Below are positions 18,325 through 26,464 of a stretch of 64,000 nucleotides of DNA, piece after piece (position 1 is the first letter of the stretch; every line of letters begins with the position of its first letter). The translations under genes were made by a program, and so were the position numbers. The notes beneath the pieces were generated by a model. That model worked only from the letters and a program-made list of their open reading frames with translations, did not search any database and was not told the DNA's origin. Origin of the DNA: Spartobacteria bacterium LR76 (GTDB taxonomy: Bacteria; Verrucomicrobiota; Verrucomicrobiia; Chthoniobacterales; Terrimicrobiaceae). The stretch covers positions 744,001 through 808,000 of the forward strand of contig QAYZ01000016.1 of assembly GCA_003054655.1 (NCBI GenBank). Direction: 5' to 3'.

Positions 18325-20220
18325 ATGCAAATCCGTCTGTCTCCCCTGTGGATGACAGCCCTCGCCGCCCCGCTCCTGGTCGGCGCGTGCTCTCGTCCCG
18401 CCGCCAACACCAACCAGGCCTACCCCGCGGAGATCGCCGGATGGTCGGACAAGGTCATACAGGCGCAACGCGACGCCGCCGTGAAGCTGGCCGCCGACAT
18501 CACCAGGGCCGCAGCGGCGGGAGAGAAGCGCTTCGTCGTTCCGCCGGGGCAATACCGCTTCGGGCCCGGCGGCGCGGAGAGCCTGGCGATCCGGGGGGCA
18601 AAGGACTTTGAGATCGACGCCACGGGCTCGACCTTCTGGCTCTACCCCTTCCAGCGCAAGGACGGCATCCTCATCGACAACTGCCGCAACGTCACCCTCA
18701 AGGGTGTAACCGTGGACTACTCCCCGACGCCGTATTCCCAGGGTGTCGTCACGGAAATCAACGGCGCGGAAGGCTATATCGCCATGCGGGTCGAGCCGGG
18801 CTTTTCCTCGCCGCTCGACACGCCGAGCAAATCCGCCAACGCCAAGATCGTCCACTTCACCCCGGAGGGCGATCTTCTCCCCTCCCGCCTCGACTGGGCA
18901 AAGGAGGTGAAAGCCGCCGAGGACGGTCAATACCTCATCTATCCGCGCGGCGGCTGGGCGTGGAAGTATGAGACCGGGATCAAACCCGGCACCCGTATTG
19001 CCCTCGCCGATCGCACCATGCGCATGGCGGTCAATGTCGCAAACAGCGAAGCCTGCCGCATCCAGGATGTCACCATCTACGCCGCTCCGCACATGGCGCT
19101 TACCGAGCACATGGGAGCGGGCGGGCATGTCTATCAACACTGCCGCGTCATCCGCCGCCCGGATACCCGCCGCCTGCTCGCGTGCAATGCCGATGTCTTT
19201 CACTCGATCGGCGTTGCCAGGGGACCAATGATCGAGAATTGCGAGCTTTCCTTTGCCGCCGACGACCTTGTCAATATTCACGGCCTGTTGTCGTTCGTCC
19301 AGGAGCAGCGCCAGCCCGACCAGATCGACCTCGTCACCCAGATCGTTCCCACCATCGCGGCGGGGGCGGAGGTCCGGTTTTATGCGCAGGATTCCTTTGC
19401 CCTCAAGGGAGTGGCCAGGGTCCTCAGCGCCGAGTCCATCACCCTCCCCGAGCGCGTCCAGGCCGCCGACGCTTTAATCGCAGCGAAAAAAATCGCCTTT
19501 CTCAAACCCGCCCGCGTCGTGCGCGTGACCCTCGATCGCCCGGTCGAGGTGGCCCCATCGGATTACGCCAGCGCCGACGACCGCATCGCCCGCGGCACCG
19601 TCATCCGCGACTGCTTCTTTCACGACTGCTACACGCGCGGCGTCCTCCTCAAATCCCGCGACGGCCGCATCGAAAACAACCGCTTTGACAACATCGGCAT
19701 CGCCTCCATCGGCGTCGCCCTCGATGCGCATTTCATGGAGGCTCCGCTGCCCTCCGACATCGTCATCTCGGGCAACCACATCACCCGCAATGGGTACAAC
19801 GACCTCGTGAGCCGCACGGATTGGAACTACCACATCGGAGCCATCTCCGTGACCAACGAGCAAACCAGGGGCCTGCCTCCCACGCCGACACTCTCCAACA
19901 TCACCATCCGCGACAATGTCATCGAAAACACCGCCACCATCGGCATCCTCATGACCAATGTTTCCGGCGGGGCGATCACGGGCAACACCATTCGCGGATT
20001 CCTCGATGGCACGCCGGACAGGATGACCGGCGGCCTCGGCGGGCGCATGCAGTTGCTCAATCCCGCCTACGCCATCGTCCTCGCCCGCAGCACCGACATC
20101 CGGTTGGAAGGCAATACCATCGAGCAGCCCGGCCCCTTCGCGAAGGGCGGCATCGTCTTTTACGGCGCTGTCGCCGCCTCACCTCAAGCGCCGGACGCCT
20201 GGAAAGATCGCCAACCGTAG
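18325..20220 (+). CDS. Right-handed beta-helix lipoprotein, GH110-like
   Basis: A 631-residue protein with a lipoprotein signal (hydrophobic stretch ending LVGAC; Cys about residue 22), followed by parallel beta-helix repeats over most of its length. The segment HSIGVARGPMIENCELSFAA followed by a DD and NIHG motif resembles the active region of GH110 alpha-galactosidases, where acidic residues on the helix act in catalysis. The repeats continue as VISGNHITRNG and TIRDNVIENT motifs. It closes the operon begun by the GntR-type regulator and is probably surface- or periplasm-facing. The GH110 assignment is tentative; another polysaccharide-active beta-helix family is possible. Confidence 0.72.
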   Translation: MQIRLSPLWMTALAAPLLVGACSRPAANTNQAYPAEIAGWSDKVIQAQRDAAVKLAADITRAAAAGEKRFVVPPGQYRFGPGGAESLAIRGAKDFEIDATGSTFWLYPFQRKDGILIDNCRNVTLKGVTVDYSPTPYSQGVVTEINGAEGYIAMRVEPGFSSPLDTPSKSANAKIVHFTPEGDLLPSRLDWAKEVKAAEDGQYLIYPRGGWAWKYETGIKPGTRIALADRTMRMAVNVANSEACRIQDVTIYAAPHMALTEHMGAGGHVYQHCRVIRRPDTRRLLACNADVFHSIGVARGPMIENCELSFAADDLVNIHGLLSFVQEQRQPDQIDLVTQIVPTIAAGAEVRFYAQDSFALKGVARVLSAESITLPERVQAADALIAAKKIAFLKPARVVRVTLDRPVEVAPSDYASADDRIARGTVIRDCFFHDCYTRGVLLKSRDGRIENNRFDNIGIASIGVALDAHFMEAPLPSDIVISGNHITRNGYNDLVSRTDWNYHIGAISVTNEQTRGLPPTPTLSNITIRDNVIENTATIGILMTNVSGGAITGNTIRGFLDGTPDRMTGGLGGRMQLLNPAYAIVLARSTDIRLEGNTIEQPGPFAKGGIVFYGAVAASPQAPDAWKDRQP

Positions 20221-20255
20221 AACAGCACGGGTTCGCCGGATCGGCCAGGTGCGAT

Positions 20256-20411
20256 CTATTCCTCGTCGACGTGCTCCCGGGCGGCAGAGACGCGCTGGTC
20301 ATGGTCGGCTTCTTCCAGCCCCTCCTGGACCAGATGCTCGGCAGGGCTGTCTTCGTCCTCCGGGGTGATCCGGACCGCGCTCTCACCAGTCGAAGCCGGG
20401 GGCACCCCCAT
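20256..20411 (-). CDS. Small acidic ORF downstream of Nudix
   Basis: A 51-codon ORF (start MGVPPASTGESAV, end AAREHVDEE). It is strongly acidic and helical in its second half (EHLVQEGLEEADHDQ), with codon use like the neighbours. It overlaps the preceding 47-codon ORF by 29 bp in another frame. It may be a translationally coupled small protein, or the C-terminal part of a gene broken by a frameshift from that ORF. No family recognised. Confidence 0.4.
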   Translation of the reverse strand: MGVPPASTGESAVRITPEDEDSPAEHLVQEGLEEADHDQRVSAAREHVDEE

Positions 20412-20526
20412 TCATCTGGCTCAGCCTCGATTTCTTCCGGCGGCGGCGGAGGCCCGCCATTTCAAGAGCCTCACGCGCCCTTTGGAAATCAGCATCCGAC
20501 GGTTCCGGAGCCGCCGGGTAAACCAT
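20383..20526 (-). CDS. Small basic ORF downstream of Nudix
   Basis: A 47-codon ORF starting 24 bp after the Nudix stop (MVYPAAPEPSDADFQRAREA, then a basic RRRRKK patch). Both its helical segment and basic patch look protein-like rather than random. It overlaps the following small acidic ORF. A +1/-1 change in the overlap would fuse the two into one protein of about 90 residues, so a decayed or frameshifted gene is an alternative. Confidence 0.4.
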   Translation of the reverse strand: MVYPAAPEPSDADFQRAREALEMAGLRRRRKKSRLSQMNGGAPGFDW

Positions 20527-20550
20527 CCGATGCCGGGACCGCGGGGATGG

Positions 20551-21105
20551 CTAAGCGGAAAGGGTGGCGCAAAGGAACAGCTCATACGCCCGGCGCATGG
20601 AATCAAAGGCGAGCGAGCCGGGGTCTACCCCGGTGGCCGGGAGCCAGCGGGCATCGGAGGCCTCGCCCGGCGCGAGCCGCACCTGCTGCGACGGCACGCG
20701 CCCGCGGAAGAAGACATCGCAAACCGGGCGGCTGAATCCCTGGTACACGTATTCATTGGGGAACGAGCCCAGATAATGCAGTTCGCCGGGAACAACGCTG
20801 GTTTCCTCGATCACCTCGCGGATCGCGGCGTGCTCGAGGGTCTCCCCGGCATCGACGAAGCCGCCGGGCGGAGCCCACTTCCCCAGCCCGGGCTCGCGGG
20901 CGCGGCGAATGAGCAGCACGCGATCGGATTCATCGGTGATGAAGACGGCCACGGCGGTCACCGGGTTGTTAAAGTCCCGATGGCCGCAGGCCCCGCACTC
21001 GAGGAAGCCGCGCTCTCGCGACAGCGCGGGAGAGCCGCAGAGCGGGCAAAACCGATAGCTGCCGACGAGCGAGGCGTGGAGGGAGCGCGGGGGAGAGGTG
21101 TGCAT
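20551..21105 (-). CDS. Nudix hydrolase with N-terminal zinc ribbon
   Basis: A 184-residue protein. An N-terminal four-cysteine ribbon (FCPLCG and CGACG, residues about 19-40) precedes a Nudix domain, as in NudC-type NADH pyrophosphatases. The Nudix box reads GGFVDAGE, seven residues, then REVIEETS: the catalytic REVxEE is intact, with Ser replacing the usual Gly. It probably hydrolyses a nucleotide diphosphate such as NAD(H) or a nucleotide sugar. It is shorter than NudC (about 257 residues) and lacks most of that N-terminal domain. It lies downstream of deoC on the same strand. Confidence 0.88.
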   Translation of the reverse strand: MHTSPPRSLHASLVGSYRFCPLCGSPALSRERGFLECGACGHRDFNNPVTAVAVFITDESDRVLLIRRAREPGLGKWAPPGGFVDAGETLEHAAIREVIEETSVVPGELHYLGSFPNEYVYQGFSRPVCDVFFRGRVPSQQVRLAPGEASDARWLPATGVDPGSLAFDSMRRAYELFLCATLSA

Positions 21106-21118
21106 AGATGGGTATTGC

Positions 21119-21892
21119 CTAGTACCCAGCGGCCACGGCCGGTGTGGCGTCGCCGAGGTGGGGGTTCGGCAGGCTGCCGGAGAAGCCGCGGCGGATGGCC
21201 TCGTTGAGGATCACCTTGGTCGCGGTCGCGCCGATGCGGGTGACGCCGAGTTCGCGGACCTTCAGCAGGTCGTCGAGCGTGCGCACGCCGCCGGCGGCCT
21301 TGATCTGGATGTGCGGGGCGGTGTGCTTGCGCATGAGCTTGAGGTGCTCAAAGGTCGCGCCCTTGTAGTTGTACTGGCCGTCGGGCTGCTTGACGAAGCC
21401 GTAGCCCGTCGAGGTCTTCACAAAGGCCACGTCGACCTCGGAGCAGATCTCGCAGAGCCGGATGATCTCGTCGTCGGTGAGGTAGTCGTTTTCAAAGATG
21501 ACCTTGAGGATCGCATCGGAGGCGAGGACGGCTTCGTTGATGAGGGCGATCTCGCGCTTCACATAGGCCCACTCGCCGCTCTTCACCTTGCCGTTGTTCA
21601 CGACCATGTCGATTTCCTTCGCCCCGGCGAGCGCGGCGGATTCCGCCTCGACGACCTTGATGCCAGTGGTGCTGTTGCCATGGGGGAAGCCGATGACGGC
21701 GCAGGCGAGGACGTCGGTGCCTGCAAAGACCTCCAGCGCCTGGCGGATGCTGTAGGGTTTCACGCAGGCGGTGGCGACGCCGTAGTCGCGGGAGATTTCG
21801 CACCCGGTCTGCACCTCGGCATCCGACATCGTCGGGTGGAGCAGGGAGTGGTCGATCATCTTGGCGAGTTCGTTGACAGTAGGTTGATTCAT
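21119..21892 (-). CDS. deoC: Deoxyribose-phosphate aldolase
   Basis: Class I aldolase cleaving 2-deoxyribose-5-phosphate into acetaldehyde and glyceraldehyde-3-phosphate. The 257-residue product starts at ATG 21892 (MNQPTVNEL); a longer frame to 21931 would overlap the upstream gene. Key motifs are IDHSLLHP near the N-terminus, VAFVKTSTGYG with the Schiff-base lysine, and IKAAGGVRTL with the proton-relay lysine. It lies 22 bp downstream of a GntR/UTRA regulator, facing away from a ROK kinase, so this may be a sugar or nucleoside catabolic set controlled by that regulator. Confidence 0.93.
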   Translation of the reverse strand: MNQPTVNELAKMIDHSLLHPTMSDAEVQTGCEISRDYGVATACVKPYSIRQALEVFAGTDVLACAVIGFPHGNSTTGIKVVEAESAALAGAKEIDMVVNNGKVKSGEWAYVKREIALINEAVLASDAILKVIFENDYLTDDEIIRLCEICSEVDVAFVKTSTGYGFVKQPDGQYNYKGATFEHLKLMRKHTAPHIQIKAAGGVRTLDDLLKVRELGVTRIGATATKVILNEAIRRGFSGSLPNPHLGDATPAVAAGY

Positions 21893-21914
21893 AAGTTTGA
21901 GGGATGGCTGGGGT

Positions 21915-22670
21915 TTAGGATTGCGTGGCAAAGTTGAGGGCGAGGCGGGGCACGCCGGCAGCGCTGTCCACGATATTGCTCAAGGTGAAGCGGTCACCCC
22001 GGTAATGGAGCGACTGATACCAGAGCGGCTGACCGGAGGAGTCGCAGCCGATGCCCTCCAGTCGCAAGGCCGGGCCGGGCCAGCGCACTCCCGGCCACGC
22101 GGGCGCGATGACAGCCTGGATCTCGGCCTCCTCGCGCTGCACGACGAGGCCATAGCGTTCCCGGCAAAGTTGATAAAAAGAGCCCTCCAGCGCGCGGGTG
22201 TTCAACTGCGGGTAGAGCGCAGCCGGGAGCCAGCGCTCCTCCAGGATCACCGGGTCGTCGTCGATCAGGCGCAGGCGCCTCATGTAGCTCACACGCGCGG
22301 AATGTTGCACCTGCAGCGCTGCGCGCACGGCGGGCGGAGCGTCATGCCGGGATTGAAACTCCAGCAGACGGGTCGAGGGACGATATCCCTGCTCGGAGGC
22401 AAACACGGTAAAGCTCTCGATGCGTCGCAGCGAGGTGAAGAGCGTCGGGCGCTCGGCCACGAAGCAGCCAATACCCTTGCGCATCTCCAGCCAGCCCTCG
22501 CTCGCGAGCTTGGCCAGCACCTTGTTGGCCGTGGCCCGGCTGATCCCGTGCCTCGCCGCGAGGTCGCGCTCGGAGGGAAACTGCTCGCCGGGTTGCCAGC
22601 GTCCCGCCGCCAGATCCTCCTGGCATGAGCGGATGAGTTGTTCATGCACTGTCCGGGTGTCGCCTGCCAT
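21915..22670 (-). CDS. GntR/HutC-family regulator with UTRA domain
   Basis: A 251-residue regulator. The N-terminal GntR helix-turn-helix reads FPSERDLAARHGISRATANKVLAKL (given in part: PSERDLAARHG, residues about 32-42). The C-terminal ~160 residues match the UTRA ligand-binding fold (YMRRLRLIDDDPVILEE, then LYPQLN). It is first in a minus-strand operon with deoC. The gap to the divergent ROK gene carries two GTGG-N5-CCAC operators, one 17 bp upstream of its ATG, pointing to autorepression. The ligand is likely a sugar phosphate. Confidence 0.88.
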   Translation of the reverse strand: MAGDTRTVHEQLIRSCQEDLAAGRWQPGEQFPSERDLAARHGISRATANKVLAKLASEGWLEMRKGIGCFVAERPTLFTSLRRIESFTVFASEQGYRPSTRLLEFQSRHDAPPAVRAALQVQHSARVSYMRRLRLIDDDPVILEERWLPAALYPQLNTRALEGSFYQLCRERYGLVVQREEAEIQAVIAPAWPGVRWPGPALRLEGIGCDSSGQPLWYQSLHYRGDRFTLSNIVDSAAGVPRLALNFATQS

Positions 22671-22686
22671 GCGCTCTCTTTGCCAC

Positions 22687-22699
22687 GTGGCCTAGCCAC
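22687..22699. promoter_or_regulatory. Operator GTGG-CCTAG-CCAC, proximal to gntR
   Basis: GTGGC and GCCAC form a 5-bp inverted repeat around CTA, 17 bp upstream of the GntR/UTRA start. The extended form GTGGCYTAKCCACCT recurs at 22807-22821. Confidence 0.6.
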
Positions 22700-22806
22700 C
22701 TGCAAGCAGGAAATTTTCCATTCCCCGGGGAAAACGCCTTACTCCATCTTAAAATATCATTTTTTTCCCGGCGAAACACAGAGAGAGATTGCGCTCGGTG
22801 ACCCAT

Positions 22807-22819
22807 GTGGCTTATCCAC
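22807..22819. promoter_or_regulatory. Operator GTGG-CTTAT-CCAC, proximal to the ROK gene
   Basis: Second copy of the site, ending 9 bp before the ATG of the ROK gene. Same orientation and same trailing CCT as the first, with centres 120 bp apart (about 11.4 helical turns), compatible with looping. Binding here would block ribosome access or promoter clearance. Confidence 0.6.
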
Positions 22820-22827
22820 CTAGACAC

Positions 22828-23787
22828 ATGACCATCTCCCCCTCTGATCTCCGTCCCGTGGAAGATTCGCCCACCCACCGGGGCGACTATGTCGTCGGCA
22901 TCGACATGGGCGGGACGGCGATCAAGGCGGCGGCATTTTCTCCCGACGGGCAAAAGCTGGCATGGCGCACGGGGCCGACCGGCGACGGGGAAAAGATCGG
23001 CGGCGACCATGCGTGGGCCTGGCGTGTGCGCGAGCTCATCCGCGAGCTGGAGGCGGAGTTTCGGCGTCCGCCGCTCCATGTCGGGCTTTCCTCGCCCGGC
23101 CTCGCCTCGCCGGACCAGCGCTGCATCGTCTCGCTCCCCAACCGGCTCCACGGCATCGAGGGCTTTGACTGGAGCGAATGGCTTGGCTGTCGCGTGCCGG
23201 TGCTGAATGACGCGCATTCCGCACTCGGCGGCGAGGCCTGGCAGGGCGCGGCCCGGGGGCGTCGTCACGTGGTCATGCTCACGCTGGGCACGGGCGTGGG
23301 AGGCGCGGCGATGGTGGACGGCCACATCCTGCGCGGCCATCTCGGGCGGGCCGGTCACCTCGGCCATGTCAGCGTCGACTGTTCCTCGCCGGAGGTGAGT
23401 ATTTTCGGCATGCCCGGAGCGCTCGAAACCGCCATCGGCAACTACAATGTCCCGCTCCGCTCGGGCGGTCGGTTCCCCGATTCCCGTGCCCTCGTCGAGG
23501 CGGTGACCCAGGGGGACGAGGCCGCAGCAGCCGTGTGGGAGCGTTCCGTCTGGGCGCTCGGGTGCGCCATCGGCTCGTTCATCAATGCCTTCGACCCCGA
23601 GGTGGTCGTGGTGGGAGGCGGCGTGGCCGAGGCCGGACCCGTGCTGTGGGAACCGCTCAAGCGCGTGCTCGCGCAAGTGGAATGGCGGCCCGTCGGCTCA
23701 GGCGTCCCGATCATTCCCGCCGAGCTTGGCGGCTGGGCGGGTGCGTGGGGAGCCGCGGCGGAAGCCCTCGCCTGCTCGGAGCGCTAA
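22828..23787 (+). CDS. ROK-family sugar kinase-like protein
   Basis: A 319-residue member of the ROK/hexokinase superfamily. The phosphate-1 motif is GIDMGGTAIKAA near residue 25, the catalytic Asp lies in VLNDAHSA, and LTLGTGVGGAAM is the phosphate-2 motif. It keeps the GH of the metal-binding helix (GHLGHVSVDC), but the usual CxCGxxGC zinc cluster is replaced by a Cys-poor loop (SSPEVSIFGMPGALE). It is probably a glucose or amino-sugar kinase, or a related phosphotransferase. It is divergent from gntR-deoC with shared operators, so the three are likely co-regulated. Confidence 0.87.
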   Translation: MTISPSDLRPVEDSPTHRGDYVVGIDMGGTAIKAAAFSPDGQKLAWRTGPTGDGEKIGGDHAWAWRVRELIRELEAEFRRPPLHVGLSSPGLASPDQRCIVSLPNRLHGIEGFDWSEWLGCRVPVLNDAHSALGGEAWQGAARGRRHVVMLTLGTGVGGAAMVDGHILRGHLGRAGHLGHVSVDCSSPEVSIFGMPGALETAIGNYNVPLRSGGRFPDSRALVEAVTQGDEAAAAVWERSVWALGCAIGSFINAFDPEVVVVGGGVAEAGPVLWEPLKRVLAQVEWRPVGSGVPIIPAELGGWAGAWGAAAEALACSER

Positions 23788-23950
23788 TGGGTTCCCTGCC
23801 CTCCGCTTGCTAACATTAGCTCGCTGATTAGCCATGAGCGGCGCAGTCGCGGAAAAACCGCCGGCTCCGCCGCTCCCGACCAATGATTTCCCCAGGCTGA
23901 TCGCCGGGAAGCAACAGGACGCCCGACGCGCGAAACGCCGGGCGGGTGGG

Positions 23951-24466
23951 TTACTTCTGCTCGGAAACGGCGGAGACGTCCTCGAGCCGGTTGGCCTTGA
24001 AGATGTCGCGCACGGCGGTCTCGTATTCCCGCGAGGGCGTGTGGACGGCGATGAGGTAGCCGCCATTCTTGATGTGCGTCTCGTACGTCTTCGCCTCGTA
24101 CTCGGGAATCCCGAGGCCGACGAGCGCGCCGACCACGCCTCCAGCGGTCGCACCAGCCGCCACGCCGCTCAGCGCGGCCATGATCGGACCCGCCGCAATG
24201 AGCGCGCCCAGGCCGGGAATGGCCAGCGTGCCGATGCCTGCGAGCAGGCCCAGCGTGCCGCCGATCGCGCCGCCTGCTACTGCGCCGGTCGTCGCGCCTT
24301 CCGGGGCCTTCGACGCCTTCACGGCACCCAGCTCGGGCGTGCTGCCCGCATCGGGCATGAGCACGGAGATGTTCGCGGCGGGGATGGCGGCGGTATTCTG
24401 GAGATCAATGAGGGTTCGTTCCACCTGAGGGGCGGACTTGGCAATACCTACGATGGCTTTGGACAT
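23951..24466 (-). CDS. Glycine-zipper stress-type protein (YflT-like)
   Basis: A 171-residue protein. An N-terminal alpha/beta segment resembles the general-stress YflT/GsP17M fold (VGIAKSAPQVERTLIDLQ). A long Gly/Ala-rich hydrophobic middle follows (about residues 60-120), with GxxxG spacing typical of glycine zippers. It ends in a second small domain (GGYLIAVHT). It probably inserts into or spans a membrane. It sits just downstream of the BON-domain gene on the same strand, and such pairs are common in osmotic or envelope stress regions. The exact role is unknown. Confidence 0.7.
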   Translation of the reverse strand: MSKAIVGIAKSAPQVERTLIDLQNTAAIPAANISVLMPDAGSTPELGAVKASKAPEGATTGAVAGGAIGGTLGLLAGIGTLAIPGLGALIAAGPIMAALSGVAAGATAGGVVGALVGLGIPEYEAKTYETHIKNGGYLIAVHTPSREYETAVRDIFKANRLEDVSAVSEQK

Positions 24467-24480
24467 AATAAGGGAGAGAG

Positions 24481-24837
24481 TTAGGGTTGTTTGACTTCCA
24501 GGAGGTTGACGACCTTGGTTGCGCCCGCGTGCTTGGCGTGCGTTTCCAGGAGGGCGATTTCTTTTTCCGTCTCGACCGGGCCGCGCAATGTCACGACCTG
24601 GTCGATGGTGATGATCTTCGCATTCTTCGCCAAAGCGGAGAGGGCCTCGTCGGCGATGACCATCTTGCGGATCTCGGCGGTCATTTTCACGTCCGCCGGG
24701 GCGTTGGATTGCTGATCCGAGGTGGGGTTGTCGCTGTGCTGGTCGCGGGCGTTGGTCCCGGTATTATCCGGAGCCTGCGCCCAGGCGGCCGACACAGCGG
24801 TAAACGCTGCGAGACAGAGTACGGCAGGGAGTTTCAT
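24481..24837 (-). CDS. Periplasmic BON-domain protein
   Basis: A 118-residue exported protein: signal peptide (MKLPAVLCLAAFTAVSAAWA), a Gln/Asp/Asn-rich linker, then one BON domain (IRKMVIADEALSALAKNAKI, then VTLRGPVETEKE, then ATKVVNLLEV). BON domains bind phospholipid or proteins, as in OsmY. It lies 14 bp upstream of the glycine-zipper gene, likely as one operon responding to envelope or osmotic stress. Confidence 0.88.
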   Translation of the reverse strand: MKLPAVLCLAAFTAVSAAWAQAPDNTGTNARDQHSDNPTSDQQSNAPADVKMTAEIRKMVIADEALSALAKNAKIITIDQVVTLRGPVETEKEIALLETHAKHAGATKVVNLLEVKQP

Positions 24838-25002
24838 AGGGGTTTGATTGACACCGGGGAATCGCCCCCCGCCCCACCCCCGGGCGTGGCCCTAGGATTT
24901 GCTCAGGGTCGGGACTCGGTTTTCCGCAAAGGCGCGCTCCGTGCGGGCGTCAATTCGCGCTCCGCCGACGTCCGCGCCGGTACGCGAAGACGATTCCCTC
25001 CC

Positions 25003-25296
25003 GTGGCGCAGAGAACGAAACAGCGCAAGGGCGGAAGCTCGAAAATCTCCCCGGCGAACCCCGTCCCGGCGGCTGATACCTCCCTGAGCCCGCGCGGCGG
25101 GGCGAAGCACCGGAGAATGAAAGAATCCATCCTCGCATGTCTGCGGGAGGCGGGAGGAGCAGGCAACACAACCACAGAGATCGCCAGGGAGCTGGGCGTG
25201 TTAAAATCGCGCGTCCAGTCCTGGTTCAGCAGCACCGGAAAGAAATGCGCCGAGGTGCGCAAGATCGGCACGGGCCGCTGGCGCTTCGTCGATTGA
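25003..25296 (+). CDS. Small winged-helix-like DNA-binding protein
   Basis: A 97-residue protein if it starts at the GTG at 25003, or 59 residues from the ATG at 25117. The basic, Ser/Pro-rich N-terminus (QRTKQRKGGSSK) keeps high GC at third positions, favouring the longer form. The C-terminal half is a compact helix-turn-helix (TTTEIARELGVLKSRVQSWF) ending KIGTGRWRFVD, which suggests a small winged helix with a DNA-binding tail. No close family recognised. It stands alone on the plus strand between the BON gene and an SDR. Confidence 0.6.
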   Translation: MAQRTKQRKGGSSKISPANPVPAADTSLSPRGGAKHRRMKESILACLREAGGAGNTTTEIARELGVLKSRVQSWFSSTGKKCAEVRKIGTGRWRFVD

Positions 25297-25445
25297 TGGT
25301 CCCGGCGGCCGGGCTGGCGCGGCGGACGATGTATTGACCTCGGCAGAAAAGACTCGGATGAGCCTCAGCACGGAGTGATCAAAGCATGGGAGGCTGGTCG
25401 AATTCCGGCTTTTCAGATCCCGGATCATCCGCCTACAATCCCGCG

Positions 25446-26396
25446 ATGGCAGCGCTACCCGCGATTCTCGTCACAGGAGCTTCTTCAGGGATCGGCTTGG
25501 CCACTGCCCAGTTGCTGAGCAAATCGGGGTACCGTGTTTTTGCGGGAGTTCGCACACTTTCCGATCGATCCATTCAGGAAAACCTGAGCGAGATCGAGCT
25601 CGACGTCAGTGATGAGTCCTCCATTCGTGCCGCCGTGCAGAAGATGGAGCACGAACTTAAAGGATCCGGTCTTGCCGGGCTCATTAACAACGCAGGTATC
25701 GCGGACGTCGCTCCCATTGAATTCCATCCTGTAAGAAATTTCCGCGAAGTTTTTGAGGTCAATGTCTTCGGCCTGGTGGCTGTCACGCAGGCCTTCCTGC
25801 CTCTTCTCCATCGGACTCAAGGCCGGATCGTCAACATCGGATCCATCGGAGGATTAATCACGATACCCTTCGGTGCCACGCTCTGTGCTTCGAAGCACGC
25901 CGTCGAGGCCATCAGTGATTGCATGCGGCTGGAGCTTTATCCCGCTGGCATTCATGTGACATGCCTGCAGCCGGCCTCCATCAACTCAGGCTCCGCCGAG
26001 AAGCTCGCCGCTAAAAATGAACAGACTATCGCTGCTCTATCCCCAGAGGGACAACGGCGCTACGCCGATATGCTCAGGCGATTCATGAAGGTTACCATGG
26101 AGTCCGAGACCAAAGGGAGTCCTCCCTCTCTTGTGGCCCGCGCCGTACTTGATGTCCTGCGGAGCGAGGTTCCTCCCGCCAGGAAGCTCGTGGGCAAAGA
26201 TCACCTACTGTTGAAACTCGCCGCGAAAGCCCTTCCCGACTCCATTCGCGATCGGTTGTTTCGGAGGATCTTTTTCGGCAGCCCATCCTTTGGTTCCTGC
26301 CTGGCCTCTCAGGACCAAGACACGGAGCATCATTCGCCTGCCGTTTCTAATACACGCCTGCGCGGGGACTCGCCCCCTACGCATCCAAACGCATAG
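25446..26396 (+). CDS. Short-chain dehydrogenase/reductase lacking the catalytic Tyr
   Basis: A 316-residue SDR starting at ATG 25446. The cofactor motif TGASSGIG, NNAG and catalytic Ser (NIGSIGG) are present. The active-site YxxxK is LCASK, so the general-acid Tyr is replaced by Leu while the Lys is kept. The codons are ctc-tgt-gct-tcg-aag, so this is not a simple single-base change from Tyr. It may bind cofactor without normal reduction, or use another residue. Base composition is lower in GC than its neighbours, suggesting acquisition. A longer start at 25386 adds an unlikely tail. Confidence 0.82.
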   Translation: MAALPAILVTGASSGIGLATAQLLSKSGYRVFAGVRTLSDRSIQENLSEIELDVSDESSIRAAVQKMEHELKGSGLAGLINNAGIADVAPIEFHPVRNFREVFEVNVFGLVAVTQAFLPLLHRTQGRIVNIGSIGGLITIPFGATLCASKHAVEAISDCMRLELYPAGIHVTCLQPASINSGSAEKLAAKNEQTIAALSPEGQRRYADMLRRFMKVTMESETKGSPPSLVARAVLDVLRSEVPPARKLVGKDHLLLKLAAKALPDSIRDRLFRRIFFGSPSFGSCLASQDQDTEHHSPAVSNTRLRGDSPPTHPNA

Positions 26397-26464
26397 CGGA
26401 GTCCCTTCGGCCCGGTCTCAACCCGGGATATGCCGCAATTTTCATAACTCTCATCAACATTCCA

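Noticed and set aside
17554-19281. 575-codon antisense frame over the pseudopilin and beta-helix genes
   Set aside because: It spans two real genes and their junction, with no recognisable domain.
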